Shown here one piece after another: positions 6,749 through 14,931 of a DNA stretch of 64,000 bases. Made by a program: the position numbers and the translations under genes. Below the pieces are notes generated by a model. It did not search any database and was not told the origin of the DNA. It saw only the letters and a list, made by a program, of their open reading frames with translations. The DNA is from Burkholderiales bacterium. GTDB lineage: Bacteria > Pseudomonadota > Gammaproteobacteria > Burkholderiales > SG8-41. Where the stretch lies: positions 62,001 through 126,000 of the forward strand of contig DATAJS010000009.1 in the NCBI GenBank assembly GCA_036262035.1. The letters run 5' to 3'. Each line of letters begins with the position of its first letter. Position 1 is the stretch's first letter.

Positions 6749-9040
6749 CTACCGCGCGGCCTCGCTAAGCGCCCGCCACACCCGCGCCGGCGTCAGCGGC
6801 ATATCGATCGCCTTCGCTCCAACCTGCCGCAGCGCATCGTGCACTGCCCCGACGAGCACGGGAATGGAAGCAGTGCAGCCTGACTCTCCCACACCTTTGA
6901 CCCCCAGCGGGCTCACCGTGCTCTTCGTCGGATGCTCCTCGCCTTTGATGCCCGGAATCAACCCCGCCCGCGGCATGTAGTAATCCATGAAGGAAGCGGT
7001 CAACGGCTGGCCCGACTCGGGGTCGTAGTACACCTGCTCGCCGAAGACCTGTCCTGCGCCCTGCACGACGCCGCCGTGCAGCTGCCCTTCGACGATCGCG
7101 TGGTTGATCACCACGCCGATGTCGTCGACCGCGCAATACGAGACGACCTCGGTGTGGCCGGTGTCGGGATCGACTTCGACTTCGGCGATGTGGCAGCCGT
7201 TGGGATAGGTCGAGCCGAACTTGCCGTCGGCCATGTAGGAAAGCGTCTTCTCTTTCGCAAGGTCAGCGAGCGCGATCACGCGATCCGACGCATCGGACTT
7301 GAACTCGCCGTGGGCGTACGACACCTGCGAAGGCTCGACGCCCATCTGCAGCGCGGCGAGGGCCTTGCCTTCGTCGATCAGCTTCAACGCCGCGAGGTGG
7401 CACACGCTGCCCGCGCCGACGGTGCTGCGCGAGCCGCCGGTGCCGTTGCCCTTGAGCGTGGTGCCGGGTTCGCACTGCCGGAGCTTTACTTTCTCCAGCG
7501 GGATCTGCAGCGCGTCGGCGACGATCGAGCCGAACGTGGTCTCGTGGCCGTGGCCCTGGGTCTTGCTGACCGTGAAGAGGCTGACCGTGCCGCTCGCGTC
7601 GAGCCGGATCTCGACTTCGTCGGCCGGCGCGTTGCCGAGGCCGGTGTTCTCGATGACGGTCGAGATGCCGATGCCGCGCAGCTTGCCGGCCTGCTTCGAC
7701 TTCTCGCGTCGCGCGGCGAAGCCGCCCCAGTCGGCGAGGTCGAGCGCCTTCTTCAGAACCCCCGGCATGTCCGCGATCTCGTAGCTGCCGCCGCTCGGCG
7801 ACGTATAAGGAAACGCGTTCGGAGGAATGAAGTTGCGCCGGCGCAGCTCCGCCGGGTCCATCCCGATCTCGGCCGCGGCCTGGTTGACCAGGCTCTCGAC
7901 GGTGTAGGCGATATCGGGCCGTCCCGCGCCGCGATAGGCGCCGATCGGGGTGGTGTTGGTGATGGGGATGCGATAGGTGCCGTAGAGCGCCGGAATCGCG
8001 TAGACGCCGGTCATGCAGTTGGTCGTGTTGCGGATGTGTCCCTGCGCGCCGGGCGAAAGATACGCGCCGAGGTCGACGATCCAATCCAGGCGCATCGCCA
8101 GGAACTTGCCGTCCCTGTCGAGCGCGAGCTGGCCGTAGGCGATCATGTTGCGGCCGTGCGTATCGGTGAGCAGGCCTTCGGTGCGCCGGCCGACCCATTT
8201 CACCGGCGCGCCGCACTCTTTCGCGGCGATCATCAGCGCCGCGTATTCGGGATACGCGCCCGAGCGCTGGCCGAAGCCGCCGCCGACGTCGCGCGCTTCG
8301 AAGATCAGCTTCTCCTGCGGCACCTTGGTATACGCCGAGAGCTGCGAGCGCAGCGTGCCCACACCCTGCATCGGCGAGTGGATGCGATAGGTGTCGGCCT
8401 TCGCGTCGTAGGCGACGAGGCACGAGCGCGGCTCCATCGGATTCGGCGCGACGCGCGTCGAGATGACCTTGGCCTTGGTGATGTGCGCGGCCTGGGCGAA
8501 CGCCGCTTCGACGGCTTTCTCGTCGCCGACCTCGTGCTCCCACGCGAGATTGCCGGGCACCTGGTCGGAGAGCAGCGGCGCGCCTTGCGCCAGCGCGCCT
8601 TCCGGATCGGTGACGCTCTGGAGATCGCGATACTCGATCTCCACGAGATCGGCGGCATCCTGCGCTGCGCCCGCGGTGTCCGCGACGACCAGCGCGACCG
8701 CTTCGCCCACGAAGCGCACTTTCTTGTGCGCGAGCACCGGGCGGTCGGGCGCCAGCGCCTTCATGCCGTTCTTGCCGACGAACTGCATGGTGTGCGGCGC
8801 TCTGGTGTAGCCCGCGCGCACCGCGTCCTCACCGGTGAAGATGCGCTTCACGCCCGGAGAGGCGAGCGCTTTCTCGATATCGACCGAGACGATCTCGGCG
8901 TGCGCGCGGTCGGAGCGCACGAAATGGCCGTAGAGCTGGCCGGCGACGTTCCAGTCGGATGCGTAACAGCCGGCGCCGGTGATGAGTCGGAAGTCTTCTA
9001 CGCGGCGGCCGTCGTGATGCTCGTGTGCTTCGTTGCTCAT
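6749..9040 (-). CDS. xanthine dehydrogenase/CO dehydrogenase family molybdopterin-binding subunit
   Basis: 763 residues, full length for the large subunit of molybdenum hydroxylases. The N-terminal ald/xan-dh domain (GRRVEDFRLITG, PVLAHKKVRFVGEAVALVV) is followed by the molybdenum-cofactor domains with GGGFGQRSG, AYRGAGRPD and QGHGHETTF. A C-terminal GVGESG carries the catalytic Glu. The AYRGAGR loop is that of form II CO-dehydrogenase-like enzymes, not the AYRCSFR of true aerobic CO dehydrogenase, so the substrate is more likely an N-heterocycle or aldehyde. The FAD and 2Fe-2S subunits that normally sit beside it are absent here. It is divergent from the flavin-dependent oxidoreductase at 9108 across 67 bases. 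Confidence 0.93.
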   Translation of the reverse strand: MSNEAHEHHDGRRVEDFRLITGAGCYASDWNVAGQLYGHFVRSDRAHAEIVSVDIEKALASPGVKRIFTGEDAVRAGYTRAPHTMQFVGKNGMKALAPDRPVLAHKKVRFVGEAVALVVADTAGAAQDAADLVEIEYRDLQSVTDPEGALAQGAPLLSDQVPGNLAWEHEVGDEKAVEAAFAQAAHITKAKVISTRVAPNPMEPRSCLVAYDAKADTYRIHSPMQGVGTLRSQLSAYTKVPQEKLIFEARDVGGGFGQRSGAYPEYAALMIAAKECGAPVKWVGRRTEGLLTDTHGRNMIAYGQLALDRDGKFLAMRLDWIVDLGAYLSPGAQGHIRNTTNCMTGVYAIPALYGTYRIPITNTTPIGAYRGAGRPDIAYTVESLVNQAAAEIGMDPAELRRRNFIPPNAFPYTSPSGGSYEIADMPGVLKKALDLADWGGFAARREKSKQAGKLRGIGISTVIENTGLGNAPADEVEIRLDASGTVSLFTVSKTQGHGHETTFGSIVADALQIPLEKVKLRQCEPGTTLKGNGTGGSRSTVGAGSVCHLAALKLIDEGKALAALQMGVEPSQVSYAHGEFKSDASDRVIALADLAKEKTLSYMADGKFGSTYPNGCHIAEVEVDPDTGHTEVVSYCAVDDIGVVINHAIVEGQLHGGVVQGAGQVFGEQVYYDPESGQPLTASFMDYYMPRAGLIPGIKGEEHPTKSTVSPLGVKGVGESGCTASIPVLVGAVHDALRQVGAKAIDMPLTPARVWRALSEAAR

Positions 9041-9107
9041 GGCATTTTCCTCCCTGCGGTAGCATCGCAGGACTTCCGGCGACTTTCAATGCCGAGCGAG
9101 AGACACG

Positions 9108-10028
9108 ATGGCGATCAAGGACCGCATACCCGTAGGCATCTCCCTGCCGCACCGTTCACCCGAGGCGATCGACGCGTCGACCGTGCGGCACTTCGCGCAG
9201 CGCGCCGAGGCGCTGGGCTTTCGCGACCTGTGGGTGACCGAGAACACGCTCGACTGGGTCTTCAGCTTCGATCCGGCGCTGGTCCTGACCTACGCCGCGG
9301 CTGCGACCACGCGCATAGGCCTCGGCGTCGCGGTGTGCGTGTTGCCGGTGCACAACCCGAGCCACATCGCGAACCAGTACGCGACGCTCGATTACCTCTC
9401 CGGGGGCCGGGCGATCCTCGGCCTCGGTCTCGGCCGCGAGCACCACTATGCGGAATTCCAGATACCGATGGAGCGCCGCGTGCGCCGGCTGCGCGAAGGC
9501 GTCGACGTCGTGAAGGCGCTGTGGACGCAGGACGAGGTCGATTACAGCGGCGACTTCTACCGGCTGGAGCACGCGCACATGGTCATGAAGCCTAAGCAGA
9601 AGCCGCGTCCGCCGATCTGGATGGGCGGCGACCACCCCGACGCGGTGCGGCGCGCGGTCGCGATGGGCGACGGCTGGATCAGCGCGGGCGGGGCGAGCAC
9701 CGAGCGATTCGCGCAGTCGGTGCAGATCGTTCGCGAGGAGCTCGACAAGCTCGGGTGCGATCCGGCGAGCTTCGCGATCTCGAAGCGCGTCTTTCTATCG
9801 GTGGACGAGAGCCCCGCTGCGGCGAAAGCCGAGCTCGACCGCTGGTATCAGATCGTCTACCGCCGGCCCGGCGGCGCCGCCGACTCGGACGTCTACGGCA
9901 CGCCCGAGCAGGTGAGGGAGCAGCTCGAGCGTCTGGTGGAGGCGGGCGCCACTCACCTGCTGGTCAATCCGGTCGCGCGGTATGACGAGCAGATGGAGGC
10001 GCTGGCGAAGGTGGCGGGATTGGCCTAG
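9108..10028 (+). CDS. LLM-class flavin/F420-dependent oxidoreductase
   Basis: 306 residues with the luciferase-like monooxygenase TIM-barrel pattern: GISLPHRSPEAIDASTV at the N-terminus, LWVTENTLDWVF, IGLGVAVCVLPVHNPSHIA, LSGGRAILGLGLG and a C-terminal GTPEQVREQLERLVEAG. Members use reduced FMN or F420 to oxidise small organic substrates, with the exact reaction unknown here. A GAGCGAGAG sequence precedes the ATG. The gene shares a short divergent promoter region with the molybdenum hydroxylase subunit, which may point to a joint catabolic role. Its stop codon overlaps the stop of the convergent membrane-protein gene by 3 bases. Confidence 0.92.
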   Translation: MAIKDRIPVGISLPHRSPEAIDASTVRHFAQRAEALGFRDLWVTENTLDWVFSFDPALVLTYAAAATTRIGLGVAVCVLPVHNPSHIANQYATLDYLSGGRAILGLGLGREHHYAEFQIPMERRVRRLREGVDVVKALWTQDEVDYSGDFYRLEHAHMVMKPKQKPRPPIWMGGDHPDAVRRAVAMGDGWISAGGASTERFAQSVQIVREELDKLGCDPASFAISKRVFLSVDESPAAAKAELDRWYQIVYRRPGGAADSDVYGTPEQVREQLERLVEAGATHLLVNPVARYDEQMEALAKVAGLA

Positions 10029-10852
10029 CCCGCTTTGGGTCTGCTCGGACCCTCGAGTGCTCGCGCCACGAGAAGTATCGCGCCGATACACGCGATCCAT
10101 GCGGGCACGAGAACGAAAGCGGTGTCGGCCAGCCAGTCATGTCCGGCTATCGCGCGTAACTCGGTGCGGTCGAGAATCCATGCGACGACCAGCACATAAA
10201 CCATCGCGATCACGGGCCCGAACAGGATGGTTGCCGTCTGATTCGTGCTCGGCCGCTGTCCGGACTGCATTTGCGTGGTCATGCCGATCAGCGGAAGGAG
10301 GGGAAGGGCGCCTGCTTTCCCGAGCATCTCGTGAGAGTCGGCGAAGGCGTGCGCGATGACGAGCAGGCAACCCAGCAACGCGCAGAAGCGCCAAAGCCAT
10401 GCGTCGCGCCACCAACTCGTCGCGTCACGAAGCCCTTCGACGGGGGATAGCGGCGCGTAACGATGGCTGGTGAACAGGGCCGCGCCAAGGAAAATCGCGA
10501 TCGCCAGAATTTGCCATCGCAGGGTGAAGGATGGCGCCGGCCAGGCAACGAGCAGCCATAGACCGAGCGCGGCGAAGGCTATAGGCACCGCAAATCGCTG
10601 CGCGAAGCGAGGCCGTGCATCGAGGGCGGCGAGCAGAGCCAGGCAAAGCGCTCCGTTAAGGCAGATCATGGGAAACATACTCGCGGCCTTGGTGGTGACG
10701 CCGCTCGACCCGGTCATTGCCAACGCCATCCCGTTCAGCGCAGGGAACGTGAGCATCATTCCGGCTTTCGACGGCTGGGCGCCCTTAGCCCATCGCCGGT
10801 AGATCGCAAACGCTCCAGTTCCGACCGCCAGCTTGAGGAGGAGCTCCAGCAT
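10025..10852 (-). CDS. multi-pass membrane protein, function unknown
   Basis: 275 residues from the ATG at 10852 (MLELLLKLAVG). The longer upstream open frame reads as antisense-like Arg/Gly-rich sequence, so this start is preferred. At least seven hydrophobic segments are visible, for example ALCLALLAALDA, FAALGLWLLVAW, ILAIAIFLGAALF, ALLGCLLVIAHAF, VIAMVYVLVVAWIL and FVLVPAWIACIGAILLVA, so it is an integral inner-membrane protein. No catalytic motif is evident. It sits downstream of a Bug gene in the same orientation with a 62-base gap. It is too short and unlike TctA to be the missing transporter subunit. A conserved hypothetical role is all that can be said. Confidence 0.7.
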   Translation of the reverse strand: MLELLLKLAVGTGAFAIYRRWAKGAQPSKAGMMLTFPALNGMALAMTGSSGVTTKAASMFPMICLNGALCLALLAALDARPRFAQRFAVPIAFAALGLWLLVAWPAPSFTLRWQILAIAIFLGAALFTSHRYAPLSPVEGLRDATSWWRDAWLWRFCALLGCLLVIAHAFADSHEMLGKAGALPLLPLIGMTTQMQSGQRPSTNQTATILFGPVIAMVYVLVVAWILDRTELRAIAGHDWLADTAFVLVPAWIACIGAILLVARALEGPSRPKAG

Positions 10853-10914
10853 GTCGTCATTCGCGCGGACTTCGCGCGGATTGCGACCGGTCAGTCCTGG
10901 ATGTCCCGTCGGGG

Positions 10915-11904
10915 TTACGGCAAGACATCGACGGTGATCTTCGTGTCCTTGATCAGCTTGGTCCACGCCTGGAGATCGGTTTTGATCAGGTCGCGAAAGC
11001 CGTCCGGCGTGCTGGTCGCGAGCTCGAGGCCGGCCTTCTCGAAGCGCGCCGAGACCTCGGGTGAGTGCAGGCCTTTCACCATGATCTCGTTCAAGCGCGC
11101 GACGGTCGCTTTCGACGTGCCCGCCGGCGCGGCGATGCCCCACCAGCCGGTGTTGTAGTAGCCGGGCACCGCCTCGGACATCAGCGGGATCTCGGGATAG
11201 GCCTTGATGCGCTGGGTGTGCCCGACGCCGAGCACGCGGATGCGGCCGGCGCGGTGATGCGGCATGAGCGAGAGCAGGCTCGTGACGATGGAGTGCACAC
11301 CGCCCGCCACGAGGTCGTTCATGGCGATGGCGCTGCCCTTGTAAGGCACGTGCACGAGGTCGATACCGGTGAGCGTCATGAGCTGGGCGGCGCCGAGATG
11401 GTTCGGCGTGCCCACACCCGGTGAGGCGACCATGTACTTGCGCGGCGCGGCCCTCGCGAGGTCGATGAATTCCTTGGTGGTCTGCGCGGGAACGCTCGCG
11501 GTCACCGCGAACGCGTACGGCACGTAGGTCGCGAGCCCGATGTGCTCGAAGTCTTTCACCGAGTTGTACGGGATCTTCGAGCCCATGAGCGCCGGTCCCG
11601 ATACCATGCCGCCGGTCGTCGCGAGGAGCAGCGTGTAGCCGTCCGGCGCCGACTTGCTCGCGATGCCGTGGCCGACGGTCGCACCCGCACCGGGACGGTT
11701 GTCGATGACGACCGGCTGGCCGAGCGCTTTATGGAAGAGCGCCGAGACTTCGCGCGCGGTGAAATCGGTGCCGGAGCCGGGCGGATACGGCACGATCATG
11801 CGGATCGGGCGGGTGGGATAGCCGGTCTGGGCGAAAGCGGCGGTAACCGTTACGAGGCTCGCAACTCCGAGCGCCCATGCAAAAGCGCGATGTTGCAACA
11901 TCAT
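10915..11904 (-). CDS. Bug-family solute-binding protein
   Basis: 329 residues with a signal peptide ending near AAFAQ (about residue 26), then YPTRPIRMIVPYPPGSGTD, VVIDNRPGAGATVG, APDGYTLLL and LVHVPYKGSAIAMNDLVAG. The change of the usual PPGG to PPGSG in the first binding loop may tune ligand specificity. It follows the Asp-box propeller gene by 14 bases in the same direction, so the two are likely co-transcribed. That would place the propeller in the same uptake or catabolic context. No transporter membrane subunits are present. Confidence 0.95.
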   Translation of the reverse strand: MMLQHRAFAWALGVASLVTVTAAFAQTGYPTRPIRMIVPYPPGSGTDFTAREVSALFHKALGQPVVIDNRPGAGATVGHGIASKSAPDGYTLLLATTGGMVSGPALMGSKIPYNSVKDFEHIGLATYVPYAFAVTASVPAQTTKEFIDLARAAPRKYMVASPGVGTPNHLGAAQLMTLTGIDLVHVPYKGSAIAMNDLVAGGVHSIVTSLLSLMPHHRAGRIRVLGVGHTQRIKAYPEIPLMSEAVPGYYNTGWWGIAAPAGTSKATVARLNEIMVKGLHSPEVSARFEKAGLELATSTPDGFRDLIKTDLQAWTKLIKDTKITVDVLP

Positions 11905-11918
11905 CTCTTACGCTCCTC

Positions 11919-12974
11919 TCAGATGCAGACTACGGTGTAAGCGTCCTCCACGCCTGCGGGCAGGCGGTATTCGTTCCACGAGTCCCCGGAATCCTCGGTG
12001 CCGAAGACCTGTCCGCCGCGCGCGATGCAGTACACGCGGGCAGGGTCGTGCGGATGCACCGCGACGCCCATCATCGTGGATTCGCATTGGATGCCGCGGT
12101 CGAAGCGCTGCCACGTCTCTCCCAGGTCGCCGCTGCGATAGACCGAACCGGCGGTGCTGAACGCCGCCTGCGAGAGACACGCATACATCACGAGAGGATC
12201 GTGCGGCGAGACGATCACGTCGCGGCAATAGGTCAGCGGCGAAAAACGGCCGATCCGCATGTCGTGCCAGTTCGCGCCGCGGTCGTAGCTGCGAAAAAGA
12301 CCCATGCGCAACGCGAGGAACGCGGTGCCGGGCGCCGCCTTGCTGATCGCCAGCGCATGCGAATCGAGCATGCCTTCGCAATCGCCGCACGCGCGGCCGC
12401 CGACGTTGCTCTTGAGATGCGGCTCTGCGCAGAGCTCGATGAGAGGCTCCGAGACGTCGCTCCAGGTTTCGCCGCCGTCGCTGCTGCGAATGACGCCGCT
12501 CACTTCGAGCGCGACGTAGACGTCGTCGGGACGGCTCGGATCGACGGTGATGCGGATGGTGCGCGTGTCGAAGCCGTCTTTCTCGCAGTGCGCCGGCGAG
12601 CGGGCCGTCGTCACCTTGGCCCACGTGTCGCCGCCGTCCTCGCTGCGATACAGGGCGACCGGCGCGAGACCGGCATACAGGATGTTCGGCCGCGTGGGAT
12701 GGATGCAGAGCGACCACACCACGGCGTTCCGCTCGGGGAAGCCGAGCCGCTCCCAGCGATTGCCGCCGTCGGTGCTGCGATAGGGACCGTCCTGCGTGCC
12801 GGCGTAGATCACGTCGGTGTTCTGGGGATGGATCGCGAACGCGCGGACTTCGACGTTCTCGGGCAAGCCGTTCTTCAGCGCCTGCCAGCCGCCGTTGCCG
12901 ACCTCGCGGCGGAACAGGCCGCCTGCTCCAGAGGGTGAATGCCCTGCGCCTGCATAGATGCGCGTTGCCGTCAT
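11919..12974 (-). CDS. Asp-box (BNR) repeat beta-propeller protein
   Basis: 351 residues built from Asp-box repeats of the SxDxGxxW type. Six can be read in order: STDGGNRW, SEDGGDTW, SSDGGETW, SYDRGANW, SGDLGETW and TEDSGDSW. Each follows a strand of the IHP..PDxxYAG kind. This is the signature of sialidase/sortilin/VPS10-like propellers, which in bacteria are often uncharacterised exo-hydrolases or binding modules. No signal peptide is present, so it should be cytoplasmic. Several cysteines (CEKDGFD, CAEPHL, CGDCEG) occur in the middle blades. It lies upstream of and close to a Bug gene. The palindrome at 13010-13049 precedes it. Confidence 0.85.
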   Translation of the reverse strand: MTATRIYAGAGHSPSGAGGLFRREVGNGGWQALKNGLPENVEVRAFAIHPQNTDVIYAGTQDGPYRSTDGGNRWERLGFPERNAVVWSLCIHPTRPNILYAGLAPVALYRSEDGGDTWAKVTTARSPAHCEKDGFDTRTIRITVDPSRPDDVYVALEVSGVIRSSDGGETWSDVSEPLIELCAEPHLKSNVGGRACGDCEGMLDSHALAISKAAPGTAFLALRMGLFRSYDRGANWHDMRIGRFSPLTYCRDVIVSPHDPLVMYACLSQAAFSTAGSVYRSGDLGETWQRFDRGIQCESTMMGVAVHPHDPARVYCIARGGQVFGTEDSGDSWNEYRLPAGVEDAYTVVCI

Positions 12975-13009
12975 CGTCTCCTCCCGCGTTGTGCGGCTAT
13001 GGAATAATC

Positions 13010-13049
13010 GGGGTCAGGTCCACATTAACGTAAATGTGGACCTGACCCC
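13010..13049. repeat. GGGGTCAGG palindrome, family A copy 1
   Basis: Perfect 17-base inverted repeat (GGGGTCAGGTCCACATT and its complement, at 13010-13026 and 13033-13049) with a 6-base loop. It starts 2 bases beyond the stop of the amidohydrolase gene, where it could act as a terminator hairpin. Related copies are at 20398-20463 and 55858-55897. Confidence 0.85.
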
Positions 13050-13051
13050 AT

Positions 13052-14074
13052 TTACGCGATCCGGTAGACCCGCGCCGCGGTGTCGTGGAACATCGCCGCG
13101 CGCTCGCTCGCCGAGTACTGCCTGGAGAAGCGCTTGAACGCGTTCCACATCACGTTGTACGAGAACGAGACTTTGTCCACCGGGAAGTTGCTCTCGAACA
13201 TGCAGCGCGACGGCGTGAACTGCTCGATGCAGTGGGTGAGGTAAGGCGCCATCGCGGTTGCGAGCTCTTCGGAGCCGATGGGTTTTTCACGCGTGTGCCA
13301 GTCGAAGCCGCAGCGGATCATCCCCAAGCCGCCGAGCTTGACGACCACGTTGGGACACTGCGCAACGGCCGCCATGCCCTTGCGCCAGCTCTGCATCGTC
13401 TCCTCGCGCTTGCTCTCGTACGGTCCGGTACGCAGCACGCCGCCGACGTGGTTGAGGATGATGGTGAGCTCGGGCACCGCTTTGGCGAATGCCGCCATCT
13501 CCTCGAGCTGCGACTCGAAGCACCAGCCTTCGAGCGTGAAACCCATGCCTGCGAGCACCCGCGCGCCGGCGCGGAACTGCTCGGTCGCGAGCTGCCCCTG
13601 CGCCTTGTGAGCCGCGGTGTTCTCGACTTCGGGATGCGGGTCCCAGGTCACCGAATGGCGAATGCCGCGGAAGCGGTTGGGGCTCGCCGCCTGCAACGCT
13701 TGCAGCACGGGCTCCACACGCTCGCCGAGGTTGAGGTTGGCGTGGCCGATGATCGCTGCGGCGGCGCGCGCGGGACCGTACAGACCGCTCGCGCTCGCCG
13801 CGGCCTGACCCTGCACGTATTCCACTTCGCCGACCGGACGCATCTCTGCGGGACCTTCGCTGCGGTACATCGAGCGGCACTCGATGAACACCGTCGAGCG
13901 CACATTGTGGCCGCTGCCGATATCGGCGAGCAGCTCGTCGAGCTGGTAACGCTGATAGGGAATGCGCGCGGCGCGGCGATCCCACAGGTGATGGTGCGGA
14001 TCGCAGATCGGTAGATTCGGTTCGAGCGGCGCTTCCGTGGTCAGCGCGTGCCAGTCATTGCCTCCGAGGGGCAT
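13052..14074 (-). CDS. amidohydrolase family (amidohydrolase 2) protein
   Basis: 340 residues of the COG3618 metal-dependent hydrolase type. The N-terminal metal motif is CDPHHHLWD, with later YGPARAAAAIIGHANLNLG, FRGIRHSVTWD, LTIILNHVGG (a metal-binding His) and CMFESNFPVDK (the C-terminal Asp of the TIM barrel). Such enzymes hydrolyse lactones or decarboxylate or hydrolyse small carboxylic acids in the cytoplasm. It reads in the same direction as, and 22 bases after, the arylmalonate-decarboxylase-like gene, suggesting one operon acting on related acids. The exact substrate cannot be assigned. Confidence 0.92.
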   Translation of the reverse strand: MPLGGNDWHALTTEAPLEPNLPICDPHHHLWDRRAARIPYQRYQLDELLADIGSGHNVRSTVFIECRSMYRSEGPAEMRPVGEVEYVQGQAAASASGLYGPARAAAAIIGHANLNLGERVEPVLQALQAASPNRFRGIRHSVTWDPHPEVENTAAHKAQGQLATEQFRAGARVLAGMGFTLEGWCFESQLEEMAAFAKAVPELTIILNHVGGVLRTGPYESKREETMQSWRKGMAAVAQCPNVVVKLGGLGMIRCGFDWHTREKPIGSEELATAMAPYLTHCIEQFTPSRCMFESNFPVDKVSFSYNVMWNAFKRFSRQYSASERAAMFHDTAARVYRIA

Positions 14075-14096
14075 GATTACTCCTCCTTGAAAAGTG

Positions 14097-14819
14097 TTAC
14101 GGCGTCGCGAGCAGTCTTCCCCAGCCTTTGACGGGCGGCGCGATGCCCAGCGAAATGAGACGCCAGACTTCGGCGACGGGATTGGTCACGACCGGCTTGC
14201 CGAAGTCCTCTTCGAGTACGGGAACGGCGGCGAGGCTGCGCCACGCGCCGCCGGGAAGAAGCAGGCCGTCGGCGTCGGGCGCCTTGCCCATCGCTTCGCG
14301 CGCGAGCCTGAACGCGAGCCGGACACCCGCTTCGATGCTCATCTCACCCGCCTGCTTGGCCCATTGTCCGGCGCTGGTGACCGCGAGCACTTCGAATCCA
14401 GCGTGGGTCAGATAGGCGGTGAGCTTCCGGTTCAGCTCTTCGGACCAGCGGCTGGCGATCGCGATGCGCTTCATGCCGAGATGCCGCGTCGCATCGACCG
14501 ACACCTCGCCGTGCGAATCGGCGGGGATGCCGGTGCGCCGGGTCGTCTCCGCGAGGAGCTCGAGCGCGCGCGGGCGGCCGAGCTGCGACGAGATCGGGAA
14601 GCCGGTCAGCGTGATGCGGTTCGCGCCTTTTTTCTTCAGCTCGTCGACGCATTCCCAGTAGCGCGTGCGGATCGCGCGGTCGACGTTCTCGGTCGTGTAG
14701 TCGGAGATGTCGAGCGGGCTCGCGACCTTGGTGACGTCCGGCGGCAGCAGCGGCTCCGGCATGGGTTGCGGACGGCTGTCGGCGCCGAGCGGCGCGATCG
14801 ATCCTGCGATGAAGGTCAT
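14097..14819 (-). CDS. arylmalonate decarboxylase/Asp-Glu racemase-like protein lacking catalytic cysteine
   Basis: 240 residues. The order of blocks follows Bordetella arylmalonate decarboxylase: DYTTENVDRAIRTR, a KKGANRITLTGFPISSQLGR loop, RTGIPADSHGEVSVDATRHLG, MKRIAIASRW, PDADGLLLPGG, PVLEEDFGKPVVTNP and a VKGWGRLL tail. In the known decarboxylase the catalytic Cys188 lies in LSCGG. Here the same block reads LPGGAW, with Gly in place of Cys. The first loop carries no cysteine either. The protein may use another residue or may not be an enzyme of this chemistry. A GGGGGA ribosome site precedes the ATG. It is divergent from the Bug gene at 14932. Confidence 0.82.
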   Translation of the reverse strand: MTFIAGSIAPLGADSRPQPMPEPLLPPDVTKVASPLDISDYTTENVDRAIRTRYWECVDELKKKGANRITLTGFPISSQLGRPRALELLAETTRRTGIPADSHGEVSVDATRHLGMKRIAIASRWSEELNRKLTAYLTHAGFEVLAVTSAGQWAKQAGEMSIEAGVRLAFRLAREAMGKAPDADGLLLPGGAWRSLAAVPVLEEDFGKPVVTNPVAEVWRLISLGIAPPVKGWGRLLATP

Positions 14820-14931
14820 GCGTTCCCCCGGGCGACTTCTTGTGATCCCGATAGTAACGGCAATGCATCTTGCGGGCGCGCCAAAAAAAGCGTCTCATGG
14901 TTTCCGCTTCGCCCCGAGGAGGAGACGCATC

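Noticed and set aside
6932-9595. Open frame of 887 codons on the plus strand opposite the molybdenum hydroxylase
   Set aside because: Composition is typical of antisense reading in GC-rich DNA, and the minus-strand protein is full length with clear motifs.
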